Shown here piece by piece: positions 4,637 through 9,869 of a DNA stretch of 9,869 nucleotides. Every line of letters begins with the position of its first letter. Positions within the stretch are counted from its first letter, which is position 1. The translations under genes and the position numbers were made by a program. The notes below the pieces were generated by a model that was not told where the DNA came from, did not search any database, and saw only the letters and a program-made list of their open reading frames with translations. Origin of the DNA: Clostridiales bacterium (GTDB taxonomy: Bacteria > Bacillota > Clostridia > Oscillospirales > Acutalibacteraceae); NCBI GenBank assembly GCA_022791355.1, contig JAAVYX010000190.1, forward strand, positions 1 to 9,869, written 5' to 3'.

Positions 4637-7600
4637 TTACCAATCTTCTTCGCCGTCTTCAGATTCGGCAGTATCCGCCTCGCCGCTCTTGTCTCCATCA
4701 GGAAGAACTGCATTGTCGTCCCGCTCGAGAACCGCAGTCGGAACAGCGGCGGCCTCCCGCTCCTCCTCGACAGCCGGCGGGATATCCGTGGCCGGCGGGG
4801 CAGCAGCCGTCTCCCTGTCGCCGGCTTCCGGCGGCTGCGCGGCGGGGACGGCGGCCTCTTCCGTATACTCGGCCTGCGCGGGCGGCGTATCAGCGTCGCC
4901 ATCGGGCTCGGAAGACTCGGCGGCCGGCTGGTCGCCGGTCTGTGGTACGGCATCGCCGGCGGCCGGCGTCTGTGCCGGTTGGCCCTCCTGGAACGCAGTC
5001 GAAGCCGGCTCCGATACGGCCGGAACCTCTTCCCTGCCGGCGTCGGCCGCAGCAGATCTTATGACCTCGCTCTCCCTGCGGGGACGCAGGCTGACCGTAA
5101 CGGCGTCATCCTGTAATCCTCTTGGTCCGGGGACAAAGTCCTCCCGGACGGCAGGCTTTTTCCGCAGCTTGTTTACAATCCAGGTTCCCAGCTTGACGAT
5201 TTCGCTGAGTACCAAAGGCGCCAGAGAAAGGGCGACGACCTCGCCCCACTCGGTAGCATTGAGAAGACCCAGGCCGAAAATAGCCCGCATAGGCGTCAGC
5301 AGGGCCAGCAGCATCAGACTCACGGAAACCAGCGTGGCCAGCAGCATCCAAGAGTTGAAGCCGGCTAGGAAAACCGAGCGGCGGGAACGGACGTTCCAGG
5401 CGTGGACAATCTGGGAAAAGGCCAGAACGGCGAATGCCATGGTGTTGGCGTAGACATGGTTATCGCCGCCGTAGTGCAGGCCTAAAGCGTAGGCAATAAG
5501 GGTAAGCGCGCCGAACATGACTCCCTGCCAGATCGCGTTGACCCCCAGTCCGCCGGAGAAGATGCTTTCATTTTTGGCTCTGGGACCCCGCCGCATCACG
5601 TCCCGCTCCACCGGCTCCACGCCCAGGGCCAGAGCGGGAGCCCCGTCGGTGACCAGGTTCAGCCAGAGCAGCTGGACCGGCAGCAGCGGAGAGACGCCCC
5701 AGACCAGCATGGCCACAAAGACTGCCAGCACCTCGCCCAGATTGCAGCTGAGCAGGAAGTGGACGGCTTTTTTAATATTATCGTAGATGCCGCGTCCTTC
5801 CTTCACGGCCGTGACGATAGTGGAAAAGTTGTCGTCGGTCAGGGTCATGTCGGCGGCGCCCTTGGCCACGTCGGTGCCGGTGATACCCATAGCGCAGCCG
5901 ATGTCGGCCGCCTTGAGGGCCGGCGCGTCGTTGACCCCGTCGCCGGTCATGGCCACTACATGGCCCTGGAACTGCCAAGCCTTGACGATACGGATCTTAT
6001 CCTCAGGGGAAACCCGGGCGTAAACCGAGAACCGTTCCACGTTGCGGTTAAGATAAGCGTCGTCCATTTTGCGCAGATCTTCCCCGGTGATGGCCTTGGT
6101 GCCGGGACGGAGAATCCCCATTTGTCTGGCGATGGCCGAGGCGGTGACCACATGGTCGCCGGTGATCATAACGGTGCGGATACCGGCCGAGCGGCAAAGG
6201 GAGATCGCGTCGGCCACCTCGGGACGGGGCGGGTCGATCAGCCCTACCAGTCCCACAAAATTCAGCTCCTGTTCCAGCTCGTCGCTGGTGGGATTGGCGG
6301 GTACGTCCTCCAGAGGCTTGATGGCCACGGCCAGCACCCGCAGGGCGTTCCCGGCCATTTTGGCGTTGGCCTCCAGGGCGTGCTGGGGATTCTGCCGGCA
6401 GCGGGGCAGGAGAAGATCGGGCGCGCCCTTGCAGACGGCGAAGGGCCGGCCGTTGATCATATTGATGGTGGTCATGAGCTTACGGTCGGAATCAAAGGGG
6501 ATTTCGCCCAGTCGGGGATAAATATTGTCCAGCTCGGTTTTGTCCAGCCCCAAATACTTGATGCAGGCGGCCACAAGCCCGGTCTCGGTGGGGTCGCCGA
6601 TATGGACGGATTTTCCCTCCCGCAGCTCCACCCGTCCGTCGTTGCACATGCCCGCCAGCCGCAGGAGCATCTGCACCTGATCGGAAAGGTCTCCCTTTTT
6701 CAGTTTGACGATCTGCCGCCCGTCGAAAACCTCGGTTAAGGTCATGCGGTTTTGGGTGAGGGTACCGGTTTTATCCGAACAGATAACCGAGGCGCTGCCC
6801 AGGGTTTCCACCGCCGGCAGATTGCGGATGATGGCGTTTTTCTTGACCATCCGCTGCACCCCCAAGGCCAGCACCACCGTAACGATGGCGGGTAAACCCT
6901 CGGGAATGGCGGCCACGGCCAGAGAAATAGCGGTCATAAAGAGCTCCACAATCCGCTCGATCCAGTTGCCGCCGGTAATAAAGACCTGCACCAGCCCCAC
7001 CGCGAAGATGATAAAACAGATGCAAAGGGCCAGCAGCCCCAAGGTTTTGCCCAGCTGCGCCAGCTTGGTCTTCAGCGGGGTGGTATTGTCGTCGGTACTC
7101 TCGATGATGGCGGCAATTTTGCCCATCTCGGTAGACATGCCGGTCTCGGTAACCACGGCCGTCCCCCGTCCGTAGGAGACGGCGCAGCCTGCGTATACCA
7201 TATTGATCCGGTCGCCCACGCCGGCAATGTCGGGAATTCCCTCCTGTAAGAGCTTTTCCACCGGCACCGACTCGCCGGTCAAAGCCGATTCCTCGCAGTG
7301 GAGGCTGGCCGCCTCAAGCAGCCGGGCGTCGGCGGGGATATAGTCCCCGGCCTCCAGCAGCAGGATGTCGCCGGGAACCAGCTGGTCCGCCCCGATGACC
7401 TTGACGATCCCGTCCCTGCGGACCTTGGCCGAGGGGGCGGCCATATTGCGCAGGGCCTCCAACGCCGCCTCGGCCTTACTCTCCTGGAAGACTCCCAAAA
7501 GTGCGTTGGCGACGACGATGGCCACGATGATGATGGGTTCGACCCAGTCGCTCCCGCCGTTTAAAAGGGTAGTGAGCAGGGAAATGGCCGCCGCAATCAT

Positions 7601-7792
7601 CAGAATGATGACCATAAAGTCCTTCAGCTGCTCGGAAAAACGCTTCCAAAAGGACTTTTTCTTTTTCTCATGCAGCCGGTTGGGGCCGTACCTCTTCAGC
7701 CGGTTTTCGGCCTCCCCTACGGACAGGCCCCACTCGGGATCGGTTTTCAATTCCCCGATAACATGGGAAAGTTGCGCGCTGTGCCAGATCAT
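4637..7792 (-). CDS. P2-type Ca2+-transporting ATPase with acidic C-terminal tail
   Basis: This membrane pump of 1051 residues couples ATP hydrolysis to cation export, most likely Ca2+. Motifs in order are an N-terminal cation-ATPase domain (1-50), TGES (172-175) in the actuator domain, PEGL (297-300) in M4, the phosphorylation site DKTGTLT at Asp340, KGAPD (455-459) for nucleotide binding, TGDH (544-547) and TGDGVND (616-622). SERCA-like Ca2+ ligands are present in M4 (Glu298), M5 (Asn684, Glu687) and M6 (Asn712, Thr715, Asp716); M8 seems to carry Gln (about 794) where SERCA has Glu908. The pump core ends near residue 880, the usual family length. Residues 881-1051 are extra: Pro/Ala-rich, with 42 Asp/Glu against 11 Lys/Arg, and probably disordered. 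The ATG at 7790-7792 has AAGGAG 10 bases upstream. It is monocistronic, with its own promoter and terminator. The family is certain; Ca2+ specificity is likely. Confidence 0.93.
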   Translation of the reverse strand: MIWHSAQLSHVIGELKTDPEWGLSVGEAENRLKRYGPNRLHEKKKKSFWKRFSEQLKDFMVIILMIAAAISLLTTLLNGGSDWVEPIIIVAIVVANALLGVFQESKAEAALEALRNMAAPSAKVRRDGIVKVIGADQLVPGDILLLEAGDYIPADARLLEAASLHCEESALTGESVPVEKLLQEGIPDIAGVGDRINMVYAGCAVSYGRGTAVVTETGMSTEMGKIAAIIESTDDNTTPLKTKLAQLGKTLGLLALCICFIIFAVGLVQVFITGGNWIERIVELFMTAISLAVAAIPEGLPAIVTVVLALGVQRMVKKNAIIRNLPAVETLGSASVICSDKTGTLTQNRMTLTEVFDGRQIVKLKKGDLSDQVQMLLRLAGMCNDGRVELREGKSVHIGDPTETGLVAACIKYLGLDKTELDNIYPRLGEIPFDSDRKLMTTINMINGRPFAVCKGAPDLLLPRCRQNPQHALEANAKMAGNALRVLAVAIKPLEDVPANPTSDELEQELNFVGLVGLIDPPRPEVADAISLCRSAGIRTVMITGDHVVTASAIARQMGILRPGTKAITGEDLRKMDDAYLNRNVERFSVYARVSPEDKIRIVKAWQFQGHVVAMTGDGVNDAPALKAADIGCAMGITGTDVAKGAADMTLTDDNFSTIVTAVKEGRGIYDNIKKAVHFLLSCNLGEVLAVFVAMLVWGVSPLLPVQLLWLNLVTDGAPALALGVEPVERDVMRRGPRAKNESIFSGGLGVNAIWQGVMFGALTLIAYALGLHYGGDNHVYANTMAFAVLAFSQIVHAWNVRSRRSVFLAGFNSWMLLATLVSVSLMLLALLTPMRAIFGLGLLNATEWGEVVALSLAPLVLSEIVKLGTWIVNKLRKKPAVREDFVPGPRGLQDDAVTVSLRPRRESEVIRSAAADAGREEVPAVSEPASTAFQEGQPAQTPAAGDAVPQTGDQPAAESSEPDGDADTPPAQAEYTEEAAVPAAQPPEAGDRETAAAPPATDIPPAVEEEREAAAVPTAVLERDDNAVLPDGDKSGEADTAESEDGEEDW

Positions 7793-8070
7793 ACCCTTCC
7801 ATCTCCTTGCGGCCGCCCAGAGGGACAGCGTTTTCCAAATTATTTCTCATATTGGCTCTGCGGCTGGAAATCGCCGCCTCCCGGCTGGCGGAAATGCCGT
7901 TTGTCATTTCCAAGCAGAGCCTGGAAACAGCGAACGTCAGGCCGGCCTACATGCCGCGGCGTACCCGCTGAAGGCGGACCTATGTCACAAAAACGGCCGC
8001 CCCAGCCCAGAGCCTTTGTCGTTTATACCAAATGAGCGCATGTCGTAATGCATAACCATTTTACAACTAT
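7793..8070 (-). promoter_or_regulatory. Long structured 5' leader of the Ca2+-ATPase gene
   Basis: If the promoter at 8076-8104 is right, the mRNA carries about 275 nt before the start codon. In it, GCAGAGCC and GGCTCTGC (complement of 7854-7861 and 7914-7921), extended by a 7-bp TGGAAAT/ATTTCCA pairing (7865-7871 with 7906-7912), make a 15-bp stem with one internal loop, capped by a CCGCC/GGCGG hairpin (7874-7878 with 7887-7891). Rival pairings exist: 8008-8014 is a second copy able to pair with 7854-7860, and 7890-7896 can pair with 7905-7911. CGGCCGCCC occurs at 7994-8002 and again at 7810-7818, beside the ribosome binding site (7803-7808). I could not match it to a known riboswitch, including yybP-ykoY, cobalamin or NiCo. 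Confidence 0.4.
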
Positions 8071-8075
8071 TTACT

Positions 8076-8104
8076 ATTTTACCCGATATTTACCAGAAAA
8101 TCAA
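8076..8104 (-). promoter_or_regulatory. Sigma-A-like promoter of the Ca2+-ATPase gene
   Basis: On the minus strand TTGATT (8099-8104), 17 bases and TAAAAT (8076-8081) form a plausible sigma-A promoter in an AT-rich island. It gives a start near 8069. No better promoter was seen closer to the ATPase, although the AT-rich 7826-7853 segment has a poor alternative -10. Confidence 0.55.
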
Positions 8105-8119
8105 TGCGTATTCAGGCGG

Positions 8120-8143
8120 AAAACCGGGCGGTTTTTACGCCCG
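8120..8143. repeat. Short overlapping inverted repeats upstream of the ATPase promoter
   Basis: AAAACCG (8120-8126) mirrors CGGTTTT (8129-8135), and CGGGCG (8125-8130) mirrors CGCCCG (8138-8143). The repeats share bases, so only one could form at a time. They lie 16 bp upstream of the ATPase -35 element, where a regulator could bind. The rest of 8105-8260 shows only GC-rich filler, with no gene I can support. Confidence 0.25.
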
Positions 8144-8260
8144 CCGGCAGACGCTTTATGACAGGACGCGGCATTTGTCACAGAAGCTTTCCTTGCGGGA
8201 GCGAAAACGGGCGGACGAACCGGAGACAGAGCCGGAACCGGAACGGACAAGCCGGTAACA

Positions 8261-8302
8261 AAACAAGGACATGCGGGTATGAACACCCGCATGTCCTTGT
8301 TT
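8261..8302 (-). terminator. Terminator of the vanR-vanS-like operon
   Basis: There is a perfect 18-bp inverted repeat (8261-8278 with 8285-8302) with loop ATGAAC. Read on the minus strand it lies 44 bases past the kinase stop codon and ends in TTTTG. Read on the plus strand it ends in six T residues, so it is bidirectional, but no plus-strand gene is seen upstream. It separates the two-component operon from the ATPase gene. Confidence 0.92.
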
Positions 8303-8346
8303 TTTCTCCCCTGTTCCTGCAACCCGCGCAGGCTGCGCAGACAAAA

Positions 8347-9477
8347 TCAAAAGGGTAAAAACACTGCGAACTCGGTTATACCGCCTTCCCCGTCCGCCTG
8401 CGCCTGGCTGGCGGCCCAGATGCCGCCGCCATGCAGCTCCACAATCTCCTTGGCGATGGCCAAGCCCAGCCCCGCGCCGCCCGAACGGCTGGAGCGGGCC
8501 GTATCCAGCCGGTAGAACTTTTCGAAAACGCTTTGCAGCTGATGGGCGGGAATGGGGTCTCCCTGGTTCTGAAAACGGATGAGGACCCCCTGCCGCCGGC
8601 CGGCGGTCTGTCCGTCCGGCCTCTGCACCGGCAGGTCGGACGGGTCGGCCAAAATCCGGATGACGCTGTTCTCGTAGCTGTAGCTGACGGCGTTTTTCAG
8701 CAGGTTGTCGAAAACCCGGGCCAGCTTATCCGCGTCGCCGTTTACGGTCAGTCTGGGGGCAATCCTTGTCTGACAAGTAATTCTCTTCTGGGCGAATAGG
8801 GGGTCAAACTCGTCGGCCAACTGTTCCAGCAGAACCGAGAGCTGGATTCTGCCGCGCTCCAGGCTGATATTTTGCAGATTAAAGCGGGTGATCTCAAAAA
8901 ACTCATTGATCAAGGTTTCCAGCCGCTGGGCCTTTTCCAGCGCGATAGCCTGGTACTTGTCCCGCAGTTCGGGAGAAATATCCTTCTCCTCGTTCAGCAG
9001 GCTCAGGTATCCGATCACCGATGTCAGAGGGGTTTTCAGGTCGTGGGCCAGGTAGACCACCAGGTCGTTTTTCCGCTGCTCGGCCTCCTTGGCCAGCTGC
9101 TCGTTGCGCAGGGCGTTATACTTGATGGTGTTGAGCTGGTCCTCCAGCTCGGCGAAATCGGCCGGCAGCTTGATAAGCTTCTCGTCCTTCTCAAAAACCC
9201 TGCCGATGGAATCGGCCAGCATATCGATATACCGGTTGGCCGTAGTCAGGGTAATCCAAATGGATATAAAGGCGCTCAGGGCGAAAACGACCAGAATCAC
9301 CTCGATTTTGTGACTGCGCAGAAACACGTAAAAACGCCGGTTGACGGTGGACAGCAGATTGGCCAAAAGGTTATTCATCACGCCGTCGGCAATAAAGAGC
9401 AGCAGGGCGATAACCAGCATACTAAGAACGAGTCCCAGCAGGGTCCGCAGCAAAAGCCGGCGTTTGAACCGCCGCAT
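8347..9477 (-). CDS. VanS-like sensor histidine kinase
   Basis: This is a 376-residue membrane kinase. It has TM1 (about residues 6-30), a short outside loop (31-57), TM2 (about 58-80), a linker, and a HisKA domain with H-box YLAHDLKTPLTSVIGY and the phospho-accepting His145. The HATPase domain follows, with N-box FDNLLKNAVSYS (Asn258, Asn262), F-box FEKFYRLD and GGAGLGLAIAKE. H-box, N-box and FYRLDxARSS closely match vancomycin-type VanS kinases as I know them. It should phosphorylate the adjacent VanR-like regulator. A polar insert of about 15 residues (PVQRPDGQTAGRRQG, near 283-297) seems extra relative to VanS. The start is the ATG at 9475-9477, with GAAGGG 7 bases upstream, 4 bp after the regulator's stop; an in-frame TTG at 9490-9492 overlaps the regulator and lacks a site. 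The signal sensed is unknown. No vanH/A/X-type resistance genes are in the window. Confidence 0.92.
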   Translation of the reverse strand: MRRFKRRLLLRTLLGLVLSMLVIALLLFIADGVMNNLLANLLSTVNRRFYVFLRSHKIEVILVVFALSAFISIWITLTTANRYIDMLADSIGRVFEKDEKLIKLPADFAELEDQLNTIKYNALRNEQLAKEAEQRKNDLVVYLAHDLKTPLTSVIGYLSLLNEEKDISPELRDKYQAIALEKAQRLETLINEFFEITRFNLQNISLERGRIQLSVLLEQLADEFDPLFAQKRITCQTRIAPRLTVNGDADKLARVFDNLLKNAVSYSYENSVIRILADPSDLPVQRPDGQTAGRRQGVLIRFQNQGDPIPAHQLQSVFEKFYRLDTARSSRSGGAGLGLAIAKEIVELHGGGIWAASQAQADGEGGITEFAVFLPF

Positions 9478-9481
9478 TCCA

Positions 9482-9869
9482 TTACCCTTCAATTTTATAC
9501 CCCACTCCCCACACCGTTTTGATAATCTTGGGATTGCGGGGCGGCTCCTTCAGCTTCTCCCGCAGCCGCCGGATGTGCACCATGACCGTGTTGTTGGAGT
9601 CCAGATACTTTTCTCCCCACACCTTTAAAAACAGCTCCTCCTGACTGACCACCCGGCCCCGGTTCTCGGCCAGAAACCAAAGGATATCAAACTCGATGGG
9701 GGTCAGGCTCAGCGGCTCGCCGTAAAGGGAGCAGGTGTGGGTGCCCCGGTTGATGGAGAGGCCCGCGAACTCCAGCAGGTCCTCTTCCCGGCCCGGCGGG
9801 GCTCCGTACCGCAGATACCGGCGGAGCTGGGCCTTGGCCCGGGCCACCAGCTCCAAGGGATTAAAGGGC
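9482..9869 (-). CDS. VanR-like response regulator, C-terminal part (cut by window edge)
   Basis: The last 128 residues of an OmpR/PhoB-type response regulator are visible; the N-terminal receiver domain lies beyond the right edge. The visible part starts at PFNPLELVARAKAQLRRY, the usual end of the receiver domain in VanR proteins. A linker follows, then a winged-helix DNA-binding domain with SLTPIEFDILWFLAENRGRV, the recognition region WGEKYLDSNNTVMVHIRRLR, and the closing wing KIIKTVWGVGYKIEG. These match VanR closely. It has no start here, and the internal TTG at 9854-9856 is an ordinary Leu codon. It lies 4 bp ahead of the kinase gene, so the two are co-transcribed, and it probably controls its own operon and perhaps a cell-envelope response. 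The name VanR describes family only; a role in glycopeptide resistance is not shown. Confidence 0.9.
   Translation of the reverse strand, partial: PFNPLELVARAKAQLRRYLRYGAPPGREEDLLEFAGLSINRGTHTCSLYGEPLSLTPIEFDILWFLAENRGRVVSQEELFLKVWGEKYLDSNNTVMVHIRRLREKLKEPPRNPKIIKTVWGVGYKIEG

Noticed and set aside
5759..6739. Plus-strand open frame of 326 codons inside the ATPase gene
   Set aside because: It is antisense to the conserved phosphorylation and nucleotide-binding domains, matches no family I recognise and has no start signal.
8104..8358. Plus-strand frame of 84 codons between ATPase and kinase
   Set aside because: It has no ribosome binding site, reads straight through a strong 18-bp terminator hairpin and overlaps the kinase end.
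9478..9492. TTG at 9490-9492 as start of the kinase
   Set aside because: It overlaps the end of the regulator gene and lacks a ribosome binding site; the ATG at 9475-9477 has GAAGGG at 7 bases.

Overview
This 9.9 kb window looks like chromosome from a fairly GC-rich Firmicute of class Clostridia, most like the Oscillospirales/Ruminococcaceae group. The evidence is the AGGAGG-type ribosome binding sites, Rho-independent terminators, sigma-A-like promoters, a VanR/VanS-type two-component pair, a Firmicute-style cytosolic DUF4965 protein and a Cys-rich protein of a clostridial type. The assignment is inferred from gene style only. I see no rRNA, tRNA, CRISPR array, transposase or phage gene.

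Layout. (1) 1-254: leader of the first gene, with an imperfect hairpin just upstream of a strong ribosome binding site. (2) 255-1094 (+): a 279-residue protein with 28 cysteines, function unknown. (3) 1095-1383: non-coding, several inverted repeats, ending in a bidirectional terminator that also serves the next gene. (4) 1384-3309 (-): a glutaminase-A-like DUF4965 protein with a (alpha/alpha)6 fold, divergent from (5) 3430-4329 (+): an AraC-family regulator. They share a 120-bp control region with a good sigma-A promoter for the regulator. (6) 4330-4636: non-coding, with a weak hairpin after the regulator, four 11-bp tandem repeats, a possible pseudoknot and a strong terminator. (7) 4637-7792 (-): a P2-type Ca2+-transporting ATPase with an unusual acidic, probably disordered C-terminal tail of about 170 residues. 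(8) 7793-8104: its promoter and a long leader of about 275 nt rich in alternative base pairing. (9) 8105-8346: non-coding, with the kinase terminator. (10) 8347-9477 (-): a VanS-like histidine kinase, and (11) 9482-9869 (-): the C-terminal part of its VanR-like response regulator, cut by the window edge.

How they work together. The regulator and kinase genes (4 bp apart) form a two-component operon read right to left and closed by the 8261-8302 terminator. The ATPase lies downstream in the same direction but appears to have its own promoter. The AraC protein probably controls the divergent glutaminase-like gene and perhaps itself. The Cys-rich gene stands alone.

The best candidates for something undescribed are the structured ATPase leader (a possible cis-regulatory RNA), the acidic ATPase tail, the Cys-rich protein, and the repeat/pseudoknot region at 4391-4482. 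All RNA structure statements come from hand base pairing, not from folding software.
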